Below, piece by piece: positions 42,616 through 51,141 of a DNA stretch of 64,000 bases. Both the position numbers and the translations under genes were made by a program. Position 1 is the first letter of the stretch; the number at the start of each line of letters is the position of its first letter. The DNA is from Candidatus Woesearchaeota archaeon (GTDB taxonomy: Archaea; Nanobdellota; Nanobdellia; Woesearchaeales; UBA583). The DNA is taken from contig CP060218.1 in NCBI GenBank assembly GCA_023898345.1, forward strand, positions 496,001 to 560,000, given 5' to 3'. Under the pieces are notes generated by a model. That model was not told the origin of the DNA, made no database searches, and worked only from the letters and a program-made list of their open reading frames with translations.

Positions 42616-43857
42616 TTAGATTTTTTTAATTTCAACTAATAAGATTCTTCTCTTTGAAGCTTTGAGAATGGTGAAGTGGCATCCGAATAGGGTTATGCTT
42701 TGGCCTGCAAGTGGAATTCTTCCAAAATTGTCTACTAAAAATCCATTTAGCGTTGTGTAATCTTGTTCCTCAAGTGCAATGTCCCATTTGAATTGAGAGA
42801 GAAGAAAACTCATCTCGCAATTTCCAGATGCTCTATATGTATTTCTTTTTACTTTTTCAAAAAATGGTTTCTCATCAGCTGGATCAAATTCGTCACGAAT
42901 ATCTCCTAGGAGTTCTTCAATAATATCTTCTAATGTTACTATTCCTGTCAAATCTCCGTGTTCGTTTACAACTCCTGCAATGTGTGCTTTTTCTTTTCTG
43001 AATGTTTCTTGCACGGCAGAGAGCTTCATTGATTCTGGAACGAATACTAGTGGACGAATATTTTTTTCAATAGAAAAATCTGTTTTTTGGCTCAAGGTTA
43101 TGAGATCCTTTACATTAATAAAACCAATAACTTCTCCATTGTCGAGTACAGGAAATCGAGTAAAACCTGTTTTTTTCATTAATTTGACAACTGATGGATA
43201 AGTAGAATGACTTTCAAGAAAAGCAACTTGATTCTTTGGGACCATGATGTCGTATGCTTCTATGTCGTTCATTCGAAATACTTTACGAATAATATTTTTT
43301 TCATAGTTGCTAATTGAACCTTCTTGGTGTCCCATGAGGGCCATTTCGCTGATCTCTCCTTCAGATACTGCATTTTTTACTCTTTCTTTCACAAAGAATT
43401 TTGAAACTTTAACAAAAACAAAATTAACTGGCTTGAGCACGGATGTAAGAAAGATTAGTGGTCTTGCAATAGAGAGAGCAATTTTTTGTGAATGGTTATC
43501 CCCATAAATTTTTGGTATGATTTCAGAAAATAAAATGATCATGAATGTTAATATTCCTGAAACAACACCTAGATAAACTTGTCCAAATATTTTGGCTGCA
43601 AGAAAACCTAAATACATACTTCCAACTATGTTCACGACATTGTTAAGCACAACTATTGTTGTTATATAGTTCTCAAGATTTTCTTTCACAAGAAGCAAAT
43701 TTTTGGCTTTTTTGAGTTTCTTTTTTGATTTTGTCTGAGAAACTAACTCCCTTACTTTGGAATAATTAATACTAAGCAAGGCTGCTTCAGAACCTGAAAT
43801 AAGAGCACTCAAAATGACAACAAGTGGCACAACAATAATAAAAAGCAGAAGGTCCAT
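42616..43857 (-). CDS. CorB/CNNM-type membrane protein (DUF21, CBS pair, CorC domain)
   Basis: About 413 residues from the ATG at 43857; a GGTGAT Shine-Dalgarno-like sequence lies 14-19 bases upstream and doubles as part of a longer GTG frame. An N-terminal DUF21 membrane domain (SGSEAALLSINYSKVRELV, NNVVNIVGSMYLGFLAA) is followed by two CBS motifs (YDIMVPKNQVAFLE; GVVNEHGDLTGIVTLEDIIEELLGDIRDE) and the CorC/HlyC C-terminal domain. CorB proteins move or sense Mg2+. The MgtE gene is 8 kb away. Confidence 0.92.
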   Translation of the reverse strand: MDLLLFIIVVPLVVILSALISGSEAALLSINYSKVRELVSQTKSKKKLKKAKNLLLVKENLENYITTIVVLNNVVNIVGSMYLGFLAAKIFGQVYLGVVSGILTFMIILFSEIIPKIYGDNHSQKIALSIARPLIFLTSVLKPVNFVFVKVSKFFVKERVKNAVSEGEISEMALMGHQEGSISNYEKNIIRKVFRMNDIEAYDIMVPKNQVAFLESHSTYPSVVKLMKKTGFTRFPVLDNGEVIGFINVKDLITLSQKTDFSIEKNIRPLVFVPESMKLSAVQETFRKEKAHIAGVVNEHGDLTGIVTLEDIIEELLGDIRDEFDPADEKPFFEKVKRNTYRASGNCEMSFLLSQFKWDIALEEQDYTTLNGFLVDNFGRIPLAGQSITLFGCHFTILKASKRRILLVEIKKI

Positions 43858-43987
43858 TTTGGACTTATCTATCACCTACCATATTTGTAAAAACTATAGA
43901 AAAAATATCGCACTTTATTTATAAAGGTTTCTCCAGTCTCTACTAATTATTAGGAGAGTTAAGAGGTGATGATTAAAAATTAAATAA

Positions 43988-44809
43988 CTATTTTTTCAAA
44001 TTTTGTAATTTTTCAAAAATTCTTTTAAGTTTTTCTATTCTTTCTTTTAATAATTCATTTGGTGAAAGACCAACTTTTCTTATTCCAACAAGAACTGCAT
44101 AATACATTATTTTCCATAAGTTATATTTAGTTATAGTAATAATTTTATTTAAATCATTATCTGAAAATTCTAACCTATAATGCATATATCCAATATCATA
44201 CTCTTTATCTCCATATAGACTACCCTCAAAATCAAATAAAAAACAATCATCATTAGTAAATAATATATTGTTTTCATTCAAATCGCCTTGAAGAAGAAAA
44301 TAATCATCACAATTAGGAATATTTTCTAATAAATATTCAATGATTTTTTTACTTTCAGCATATTTAGATAAAGTTTTTTGTGAATATTTTAATATTAACT
44401 CATCTTTTACAAAATCTTTCCAATTCTTTTTTGCTGGATTATTTATATAACCACAAGTTTTTCTTTTTACTGAATGAATTAATAGAAGTTTTGTAAATAA
44501 TTTTTTAAACCATTTAACTTCAATTTTATCTTTATTATCTCCAAATAAAAATGTTTCAATAGAATATTCATAAGAATTAATTATTCCATAATCAATAATT
44601 TTTGGAGATACATTAAATCTTTCCAATAATTTTAAAGAATGAACATTATTTTGAATAACATAAGGATTATTAGTTATCCTTACAACAACATTTTGTTGAT
44701 TTACTGAAACAATATAAACTAAAGCATTTCCTAAATTAGAAACATTTTTTGCTTCAAATTGATTAGTTTTAAATTTTTTCTCAATTATTTGAGTTAAAAT
44801 TTCTTCCAT
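43988..44809 (-). CDS. Phosphotransferase (APH/choline-kinase-like)
   Basis: A 273-residue kinase-fold protein. The catalytic loop LLQGDLNENNILF has Q where the family usually has H (HGDxxxxN), with Asp and Asn intact; the metal Asp is in CFLFDFEGSLYGDKEYDIGY. It probably phosphorylates a small molecule (amino sugar, choline or similar). It is far more AT-rich than its neighbours and lies alone between the CorB-like gene and rpoK, which suggests recent arrival. TATA ATTTATATAG is at 44831-44840. Confidence 0.82.
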   Translation of the reverse strand: MEEILTQIIEKKFKTNQFEAKNVSNLGNALVYIVSVNQQNVVVRITNNPYVIQNNVHSLKLLERFNVSPKIIDYGIINSYEYSIETFLFGDNKDKIEVKWFKKLFTKLLLIHSVKRKTCGYINNPAKKNWKDFVKDELILKYSQKTLSKYAESKKIIEYLLENIPNCDDYFLLQGDLNENNILFTNDDCFLFDFEGSLYGDKEYDIGYMHYRLEFSDNDLNKIITITKYNLWKIMYYAVLVGIRKVGLSPNELLKERIEKLKRIFEKLQNLKK

Positions 44810-44857
44810 AACTATAATTTAAACAATTTTATTTATATAGTTAATCTTGATCTTATA

Positions 44858-44904
44858 TTTACACAAAATTAAATGAATTTACACAAAACTTCTATTTACA
44901 CAAA
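44858..44904 (+). repeat. Three TTTACACAAA direct repeats upstream of the phosphotransferase gene
   Basis: TTTACACAAA occurs at 44858-44867, 44878-44887 and 44895-44904, spaced 20 and 17 bases. They lie upstream of the reverse-strand TATA box at 44831-44840 and before the rpoK stop. This is the position of activator sites. Confidence 0.6.
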
Positions 44905-44932
44905 GCCTCCAGTTTCTCTGAGATCTCTAAAA

Positions 44933-45163
44933 CTACTCTTTCTTTAGGACTTCTAGCTCTAAGAGTCCTGACTCAAATTCTCGCTCTGCAATTTTAAGGT
45001 AGTCTTGTGTTGTTAAAGGTGTGAATCCTAGTTCTTCCTCACTTAATTTTGGTTTTGCTCCTTTTGAAATTTCTAGTGCTCTTGCGGTTAGCAATCTTGT
45101 TTTCTCAAACTTATTCAATTTTTCACTCTCAACGATTATTGTTTTACTTTGTTTTTTACTCAT
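44933..45163 (-). CDS. rpoK: RNA polymerase subunit K (Rpo6/RpoK)
   Basis: A 76-residue subunit with the omega/Rpb6 core: NKFEKTRLLTARALEISKGAKPKL, then DYLKIAEREFESGLLELEVLKK. It stabilises the assembled RNA polymerase. Its ATG overlaps the spt5 stop. RpoK normally follows rpoN in archaea, so its position here after spt5 is a rearrangement. Confidence 0.9.
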   Translation of the reverse strand: MSKKQSKTIIVESEKLNKFEKTRLLTARALEISKGAKPKLSEEELGFTPLTTQDYLKIAEREFESGLLELEVLKKE

Positions 45164-45636
45164 TTTTCAGTTTCCTCTTCCTTCGTCTCTACAATACGAA
45201 TGTCGTCTGTTCCTAATGTTATTGGAATTGGGACGCTCATGTTTAATGGTTCAATGACAATTTCGTCTTTTCCTGGAACGATACGGACGACCTTTGCTCT
45301 GTCTCCTTTGAAAGGGCCGCTAATAATTTCAACAATGTCTCTTTCATGAACAACTACTTTTTCTCCATCTTTTTCGAAGTATTTGTCGAGCTCTGCGTCT
45401 GACACTGGTGTACGAATAACTCCTTTGTTATTTGGAACAGTACGGAGTACATCAACTAATTTTGTAAGGCTATAACATTCTGCAAAAATATAGCCTTTAA
45501 CTGTGTCTGCTCTAAAAAAACTTAAGACATCGTGTCCTTCCTTTTTCTCAATAACTTTAGCAATTGAGTCTACGAACTTGTCTTCCTTTCCTGGAATTGT
45601 ACGGACTATGTAAATTTGTGCTGAAAGCTCTTCCAT
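45160..45636 (-). CDS. spt5: Transcription elongation factor Spt5 (NusG)
   Basis: About 158 residues from the ATG at 45636 (MEELSAQIYIVRTIPG). The NGN domain binds the polymerase clamp, and the C-terminal KOW domain is seen in VVHERDIVEIISGPFKGDRA. A frame starting 15 codons upstream overlaps secE and is less likely. It sits between secE and rpoK in one operon. Confidence 0.93.
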   Translation of the reverse strand: MEELSAQIYIVRTIPGKEDKFVDSIAKVIEKKEGHDVLSFFRADTVKGYIFAECYSLTKLVDVLRTVPNNKGVIRTPVSDAELDKYFEKDGEKVVVHERDIVEIISGPFKGDRAKVVRIVPGKDEIVIEPLNMSVPIPITLGTDDIRIVETKEEETEK

Positions 45637-45644
45637 TTTTTTCT

Positions 45645-45824
45645 TTAACCTCCAAAGAATCTCCTTAGTAAAAGGATCCAAATAAACTCAATAGTAAAAC
45701 CAATAAAACCTATGATAAGAAAACCAATAAGAACAATTTTTAATGTTAGAAAATAATCCTTTTTTGAAGGTTTTTTAGTAACTTTCCAAACTCTTCTTAT
45801 GTCCGAAATGAATTTTGAGACCAT
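45645..45824 (-). CDS. secE: Protein translocase subunit SecE (Sec61-gamma)
   Basis: A 59-residue protein read from ATG 45824 to TAA 45645, too short for a simple ORF cut-off. The amphipathic helix FISDIRRVWKVTKKPSKKD is followed by one membrane segment (LKIVLIGFLIIGFIGFTIEF), exactly the SecE/Sec61-gamma design: conserved R-V, K-P and G-F-I-G-F. It clamps SecY halves together in the protein channel. Its place directly before spt5 is the classic archaeal order. Confidence 0.93.
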   Translation of the reverse strand: MVSKFISDIRRVWKVTKKPSKKDYFLTLKIVLIGFLIIGFIGFTIEFIWILLLRRFFGG

Positions 45825-45862
45825 ATTCTACTCTTCTAGATATTGGAAAGAAAATACTATGA

Positions 45863-45872
45863 CTTTATAAAG
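45863..45872 (+). promoter_or_regulatory. TATA box of the 45895 gene
   Basis: CTTTATAAAG centred about 27 bases before the ATG at 45895. It decides the start: a longer frame from 45874 would begin between the box and the transcript start. Confidence 0.65.
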
Positions 45873-45894
45873 CTTGACCCTTAACCACATAGAT

Positions 45895-46275
45895 ATGGCT
45901 CAAGAATTATTCCCAATTAGAGTAAAAATTCCCTGGACAAATGTTGTAATTGATCCTGGGTTATCAAGAAATATTTGGCATATGAGAAAACCAAGGGGTG
46001 AGACTTTTAATGAAACGATAAGAAGAAAGCAAGCTCAATATTTAGTTGATGAAGGAATTGCTAGTTTAGAGTCAACTTCAGAAGTTCATTTTCTTAGAAG
46101 TTATGCTAACGGAAAAGGATTAGGAACTCTATCAACTCCAAATCTAATAAAGTGTATTGGTTATCTTTCATCTGGGGACGATTTACGTCGTACTATCGAA
46201 AGAGATTTACTTGAGAGTATTGGACTTGAAAAACTTCAAAGATTAGAAAGTTGCTTGAAAGCGTATAGGCATTAA
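45895..46275 (+). CDS. Hypothetical protein between secE and ftsZ
   Basis: About 126 residues (MAQELFPIRVKIPWTN...). No family is recognised. It is soluble and mixed alpha/beta, with an N-terminal strand pair and a helical C-terminus (RRTIERDLLESIGLEKLQRLESCLK). It lies opposite in direction to ftsZ and secE and separates genes that are often adjacent in archaea. Followed by about 200 bases with no gene seen before the ftsZ stop. Confidence 0.6.
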   Translation: MAQELFPIRVKIPWTNVVIDPGLSRNIWHMRKPRGETFNETIRRKQAQYLVDEGIASLESTSEVHFLRSYANGKGLGTLSTPNLIKCIGYLSSGDDLRRTIERDLLESIGLEKLQRLESCLKAYRH

Positions 46276-46484
46276 ACGGGCTCTTTTCTTTTAGTTATTC
46301 TGGCTAGCTAATTTAATCGCTTGTGAAAATATCCTTTATCACAATTTTTTCAAGATGCTATAAACGCATCCTTTGAAGATTTTTTCTAATTTTTGAATGT
46401 CCATTTTAATAACGCCTACCTAGTATATTAAAACAACAAGTCAACACACTTCACCTAACACATACAGGTTGAACAATGTGACCT

Positions 46485-47588
46485 TTACCTAATAAACTCA
46501 AGACCCAACTCCTCATCAACGTTGCGCCTTTCCGATTCTTTCTTCTTGGAACTTCCACGAATTTGGTCTGACCGCACGCCAGTAATTACAACCATCGTTC
46601 GAATAACTTTTTCTAAATCATCAAGAATTTGGGCTCCCCAAATAACTTTGGCGTCTTCATCCAAGGTATCAGAAATTTTAGCAACAATCTTTCTGGCATC
46701 TTCCAAAGTCATTGTCGGCCCTCCTGTTACATTAATTAAGGCTCCTTGCGCATGTGAAAGGTCTACATCCAGAAGCGGGTTGTTCAAAGCTCGTTCTACG
46801 CTTTCTTCTGCTCTATTTTCAGAATCTGACTCACCAAGACCAATCATTGCCATACCTGCTCCAGTCATAACAGTTTTAATATCTGCAAAATCTAGGTTGA
46901 TCAAACCGTTCTTTGTAACAAGCTCTGTAATTCCTTTTACTGCATTTGTCAAAACTTCGTCTGCAAGTTTGAATGCTGTGTGAAGAGGTAGGTTTGGCGC
47001 AATTTCTAAAAGTTTCTCGTTAGGAATAACAATAAGAGTATCAACAAAGCGCTCCATTTTTTCAAGACCTAGAATAGCATTATCGTATCTTCTATTTCCT
47101 TCCATAGCAAAAGGAACTGTCACAACTCCGACAACCAAAGCTCCTGACTTCTTTGCAATTTCGGCAACAATAGGCGCAGCTCCCGTTCCCGTTCCACCTC
47201 CCATACCACACGTAATGAAAATCATATCGGATTCTTTAATTGCATCTTTGATTTCAGATTCAGACTCTTTAGCAGAATCTTCCCCGACTCGTGGCATAGC
47301 TCCTGCACCAAGTCCACGGGTAAGTTCGCGGCCAATAAGAATTTTTTTGTCTGCTCTTGTTTCAATAAGATCTTGAGCATCTGTATTAATTGCAATTGTT
47401 TTTGCTCCTTCAATCCCAATCTCGCTAATTCTGTCAAGAGTGTTATTTCCTCCTCCTCCGACGCCAATTACTTTGATACGAGCTTGATGTTGTCGCAGAA
47501 CTGCTAGAAGCTCTTCGTCGTCTTGGCTTCTTGCAAAATCTCTGCGTGCTTCCCCTTGAGAAACCGCATTTTTGATGATACTATCCAT
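46485..47588 (-). CDS. ftsZ: Cell division protein FtsZ
   Basis: A 367-residue FtsZ. The nucleotide site is seen in VIGVGGGGNNTLDRI, the tubulin signature GGGTGTG in ITCGMGGGTGTGAAP, and the catalytic T7 loop as NLDFADIKTVM. It polymerises with GTP into the division ring. The C-terminal tail is short and charged and has no obvious SepF- or FtsA-binding peptide. Confidence 0.96.
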   Translation of the reverse strand: MDSIIKNAVSQGEARRDFARSQDDEELLAVLRQHQARIKVIGVGGGGNNTLDRISEIGIEGAKTIAINTDAQDLIETRADKKILIGRELTRGLGAGAMPRVGEDSAKESESEIKDAIKESDMIFITCGMGGGTGTGAAPIVAEIAKKSGALVVGVVTVPFAMEGNRRYDNAILGLEKMERFVDTLIVIPNEKLLEIAPNLPLHTAFKLADEVLTNAVKGITELVTKNGLINLDFADIKTVMTGAGMAMIGLGESDSENRAEESVERALNNPLLDVDLSHAQGALINVTGGPTMTLEDARKIVAKISDTLDEDAKVIWGAQILDDLEKVIRTMVVITGVRSDQIRGSSKKKESERRNVDEELGLEFIR

Positions 47589-47606
47589 TTTTATCGAACT
47601 TTGGCT

Positions 47607-48260
47607 CTAATTCTTTTTAAAGTTTTCTATATCGAGCTTGAAATCGGAAAACTCCGGAATAAACTCTTTGCAAGTGTTAGTAATTGCCTGCTTAAAAGAA
47701 TGAACTTGTTCAGGAAGTGACAACACAATAGTTTTTTCTTTAAGCTCAAGAGAAAACAAACTTTGGGGAATTCTCAAGTACACAACTAAAAGAGTTTTTA
47801 TCTTTTCTAAAATATTTTCAACTTTTTTCACTATCTCGAAGTCCAGTACAAAGTCTTTGCCTGCGTAGGGGTGGTTAAAGTCGACGAGGACCCGAGAACG
47901 ACTAACTGTTTTTACAAGACCTGTCATGCCGCCAAAGTCGTATTCCATCCCTGCAACCGGATTCATTTTTTGTTCTCTAAAAACTGAAAAAGGAAAGGTT
48001 CTAATGAGCTCTTTCTTCTTAAGACCGTAGGCGTCCTTTGCCTCAAGTTCAATTTTTCCCTTCGTGACTTTTTTCTCCAAGATTTCAGTGTCTAGTGCTT
48101 TGTGAATAAAGCTACGTCCAAGAATAATAATTTTTGAAGAATAATCCGGAAGTTTCAAACCCTCTTCCTTTGCCAAAGCCTCATTTGTCGTGTCAACGAG
48201 TTTTCCTCCAACTCTTAATGTGAAGTTGAGGTAAATAAAGTCTCCTTCTTTGTATTCCAT
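47607..48260 (-). CDS. FKBP-type peptidyl-prolyl isomerase (SlyD-like)
   Basis: A 217-residue isomerase of the archaeal long-FKBP type: an FKBP core (GDFIYLNFTLRV; LGRSFIHKALDTEILEKKVTKGK; DAYGLKKKELIRTFP) with an inserted IF chaperone domain (NPVAGMEYDFGGMTGLVKTV; VDFNHPYAGKDFVLDFEIVK) and a C-terminal extension of about 70 residues. It assists protein folding. It precedes ftsZ by 18 bases on the same strand. Confidence 0.9.
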   Translation of the reverse strand: MEYKEGDFIYLNFTLRVGGKLVDTTNEALAKEEGLKLPDYSSKIIILGRSFIHKALDTEILEKKVTKGKIELEAKDAYGLKKKELIRTFPFSVFREQKMNPVAGMEYDFGGMTGLVKTVSRSRVLVDFNHPYAGKDFVLDFEIVKKVENILEKIKTLLVVYLRIPQSLFSLELKEKTIVLSLPEQVHSFKQAITNTCKEFIPEFSDFKLDIENFKKN

Positions 48261-48280
48261 ACAAGCATGAAATAAAATCC

Positions 48281-48290
48281 ACTTTATAAG
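48281..48290 (+). promoter_or_regulatory. TATA box of the 48306 gene
   Basis: ACTTTATAAG centred about 21 bases before the ATG at 48306, implying a leaderless message. Confidence 0.55.
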
Positions 48291-48305
48291 ATTACCTTTG
48301 TCTAT

Positions 48306-49013
48306 ATGCGGTTTTTTTCAGAAAACTATAAAAAAACAGAGCTGTTAGCTGAGGAAATGTATTTATCGTTGGAGGGAAGACTTGCTGACATCCGTGGTTC
48401 CCGTAACTCAAATAGGCCTCAAAGAAATATCTCTCTTCCAAGAGATGTCAAGATTCTAACTGAACAAAACGAAAGAAGACTGACTCCCAAATATCTCATT
48501 AGTTGCTCAGATAATGACCCAGAATTTGGAAGAGCACTTGGAAGACATGACGCAGAACCTTGGCTACATAACTCACAAGCATATATCTTTCTAGGGGGAG
48601 AGCTTTTTCTAATCTTCAAGGCTTCGGGTCTCAAACTTTGCTTATCTCCCTATGATACATTCATTGACGGAAAACAACTTTTCTCTCAAAATGGAATTTA
48701 CTCACCTGAAGGAAAAACTTCTCTTGTTCCCGCTATCATCTCTATATTACAAGCTGAAAATCAATTAGAGCCTTCCAATTTCAAAAATGGAATGAAAAAA
48801 ACTCCAATTGGTATCGATTTGAAAGGAGGAAACCTTTCCCTAGTTAGAATTGCTTATGCACAAAAAGCTAGGATAAATCATAGAAACTTTGACTATGATG
48901 ACTGGCGACAACAAACACTCAAATCTGGTTTTGAACGCAAACTCCGAGAACAGATTCCTTTTTACTCTTGGAACGGAATATGCCTGACGAAACAGCGCGT
49001 TGTAGAGAACTAG
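48306..49013 (+). CDS. Hypothetical protein with an IS inserted at its stop codon
   Basis: A 235-residue soluble protein with no recognised family. An N-terminal helical part is followed by mixed strands (NSQAYIFLGGELFLIFKASGLKLCLSPYD) and a basic end. The stop codon TAG lies inside the 15-bp target duplication of the IS481 element that follows, so the coding end is duplicated but the frame seems intact. Whether the original protein ended here or a few codons later is set by the insertion. Confidence 0.6.
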   Translation: MRFFSENYKKTELLAEEMYLSLEGRLADIRGSRNSNRPQRNISLPRDVKILTEQNERRLTPKYLISCSDNDPEFGRALGRHDAEPWLHNSQAYIFLGGELFLIFKASGLKLCLSPYDTFIDGKQLFSQNGIYSPEGKTSLVPAIISILQAENQLEPSNFKNGMKKTPIGIDLKGGNLSLVRIAYAQKARINHRNFDYDDWRQQTLKSGFERKLREQIPFYSWNGICLTKQRVVEN

Positions 49014-49021
49014 GGTCTAAG

Positions 49022-49971
49022 TGTGCTAAGACATAATTATTGAACGTCTCCTTTTTTGATGAATTTCTCGTTATTTTGAGAAATGAAACAAAAAACATAC
49101 AATCAAACGTTCAAACTTCGTTGTGTGAAAACTCTTGAAGGAGGTTGGTATTCTCTTTCTTATCTCTCAAAGATTAGAGAAGTTCCAAAATCTACTCTTA
49201 GCTCTTGGTTTGAAGCATACAAGAGACGTGGTGCGACTTTTGTTGAGCCTCAGAAACGAGGTCCAAAAGAAAAAGAAATAAATCAAAGCTTCCAAGACTT
49301 AGTTGTCAAAATCTGGAAGCAATACAAAATGGGGTCACAAAGAATCAAGCTTCTTCTTGATGAAGAAGGGTTTGGAGTTTCCGAACGCCAAATACAGAAA
49401 GTTCTGAAAAAGAACAGTCTCCAATTAAACAAGAGAACTCGTCCTGAGCAAATAAAGTTCGTCAGATATGAGCGTAGCTCTAAAGACGAATTATGGCACA
49501 CAGACTGGTCACAATGCCCATTTACAGGTAAACAGATCATTGCGTTTCTAGATGATTATTCTCGTTTTCTTATTCATGCAGAATACTTCGAAAATGCAAC
49601 AACCGAAAACACTATTCTGGCATTCCAGAATGCGATTGCCAAATCTGGCAAGCCCAAAGAGATACTTACAGACAATGGAACTCATTTCACAAATACTCAG
49701 AATCGAGGTGATCCAAAACATAATTTTACTCGATTTTGTAACCAGAATAGCATTAAGCACATTCTGGGCAGGGTGAATCACCCACAAACAAATGGGAAGG
49801 TAGAAAGATGGTTTGGAACCTACAAATTAGAATTCGACGAAAGGTTTAATACTCTCGATGAATTCATTGCCTTTTATAACGAGAAACGAATTCATCAAGG
49901 GATTTACTATAAAGTTCCAGCTGAAAGATACATCCAAAACTTTAAGCGTTCATCAATTATGTCTTAGCACA
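49022..49971 (+). mobile_element. IS481-type insertion sequence, copy 2
   Basis: A 950-bp element with terminal inverted repeats matching at 23 of 25 positions (TGTGCTAAGACATAATT at both ends) and a perfect 15-bp target duplication GAACTAGGGTCTAAG at 49007-49021 and 49972-49986. Both the repeat quality and the intact gene suggest recent transposition. The 15-bp duplication length equals that of copy 1. Confidence 0.96.
49083..49967 (+). CDS. IS481 family transposase
   Basis: A 294-residue transposase with an N-terminal helix-turn-helix (SYLSKIREVPKSTLSSWFEAY) and an integrase-type core with DDE residues in LWHTDWSQCPF, ILTDNGTHF and NGKVERWFGTYK. It is full length. It reads in the same direction as the disrupted-neighbour gene and glucokinase. 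Confidence 0.95.
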   Translation: MKQKTYNQTFKLRCVKTLEGGWYSLSYLSKIREVPKSTLSSWFEAYKRRGATFVEPQKRGPKEKEINQSFQDLVVKIWKQYKMGSQRIKLLLDEEGFGVSERQIQKVLKKNSLQLNKRTRPEQIKFVRYERSSKDELWHTDWSQCPFTGKQIIAFLDDYSRFLIHAEYFENATTENTILAFQNAIAKSGKPKEILTDNGTHFTNTQNRGDPKHNFTRFCNQNSIKHILGRVNHPQTNGKVERWFGTYKLEFDERFNTLDEFIAFYNEKRIHQGIYYKVPAERYIQNFKRSSIMS

Positions 49972-50031
49972 GAACTAGGGTCTAAGAAATCTTGACGAAA
50001 ACTTTATTAAAAAAGAGAAGAAAAAAAAGTT

Positions 50032-51141
50032 ATGATAAAAGCAAAGCAAGTCCAAACTTACCTTATAACGTGTGATGTTGGCGGGACAAGTTCACGCTTT
50101 GCGCTTTTTGATCTAAAAAAGAAAATTATTATCTCTTTAACAAAAGTCCAGACAAAAACAACAAAGGAATTTCTCAATGATCTCTCAACTTTTATTGAAG
50201 AACAACGTAGACAAGGGAGGGAGGTTTCGACTTGTGTTCTCTCTGTTGCAGCGCCTGTCTTAAATAGAGAAAAAGTTTCCCTAACAAATGCTTCACTTAC
50301 CTTAGACAAAGCAAAACTAAAAGAAAAGCTAAAACTTCAGGAAGTCCATTTCCTCAATGACTTTGAAGCTCTGGCGTATGCAGCAGCAGATATTGACTTA
50401 AAAGTCTCCCAAAAAGAAGGATTCATACAAGAAATAAAAAAAGCCAAATTCCCGATTAAACAAGATCAAGAAATACGGGCCGTTATTGGAGTTGGTACAG
50501 GACTTGGCGCCAGTTTTGCCGTAAAAAATAAGGAAGGGAGCCTTCTTGTTCTTCCAAGCGAAGGTGGACACAGTCCTCCCTTCTTTGTTGATGAACTTTC
50601 TCCTTTTCTCCGTGCCTTAACAGAGCATAATAAAGGACTTATTGACTTAGAACTTCTCTGTTCTGGCAAAGGACTTCCTCTTATTGCAAGAACTCTTGCA
50701 GGTTCTCCTAAAGCCTTTGAAGCCGTAAAACTTTTTTTCAATTCTTCCCTAAAGCAGACAAAAAAAAGTCTTTCCAAAAAAGAAGAAGTAAAACTTTTGG
50801 AGCAAGAAAACTTTTCTGCAAGTACTCTTTTTTCTCTCTCCAAACAATCAGACATTGCTCATTACACGCTTGAACTTCTCAATCTTTTCTTTGCCAAAGC
50901 TTGTCAAAACTTGGCTCTTATGAGTATTCCCTATTCGGGAATTTTTATTACGGGCGGTGTCATTCAGAAAAATCCGAATCTTCTCGAAAAAGCACTTTTC
51001 AAAAAATACTTCCTAGAAACACCAAGAAAGAATATGCGCAATCTTCTTGACAAGATCCCTCTTTACCTCCTCAAAGATGAAGACATTGTCCATAAGGGAT
51101 GTGCAAAATTCTTTGAAACAAAATATGAAAAAACTATTTAA
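50032..51141 (+). CDS. glk: Glucokinase (Glk family)
   Basis: A 369-residue bacterial-type glucokinase. ATP-binding DVGGTSSRFALFD, the sugar-binding LNDFEALAYA with catalytic Asp, the GVGTGLGAS phosphate loop and LPSEGGH (Glu/His for glucose) are all present. It phosphorylates glucose, likely that released by the GH57 and GH15-like enzymes. TATA-like CTTTATTAAA lies about 25 bases before the ATG. It overlaps by 4 bases, tail to tail, with the GH15-like gene. Confidence 0.9.
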   Translation: MIKAKQVQTYLITCDVGGTSSRFALFDLKKKIIISLTKVQTKTTKEFLNDLSTFIEEQRRQGREVSTCVLSVAAPVLNREKVSLTNASLTLDKAKLKEKLKLQEVHFLNDFEALAYAAADIDLKVSQKEGFIQEIKKAKFPIKQDQEIRAVIGVGTGLGASFAVKNKEGSLLVLPSEGGHSPPFFVDELSPFLRALTEHNKGLIDLELLCSGKGLPLIARTLAGSPKAFEAVKLFFNSSLKQTKKSLSKKEEVKLLEQENFSASTLFSLSKQSDIAHYTLELLNLFFAKACQNLALMSIPYSGIFITGGVIQKNPNLLEKALFKKYFLETPRKNMRNLLDKIPLYLLKDEDIVHKGCAKFFETKYEKTI

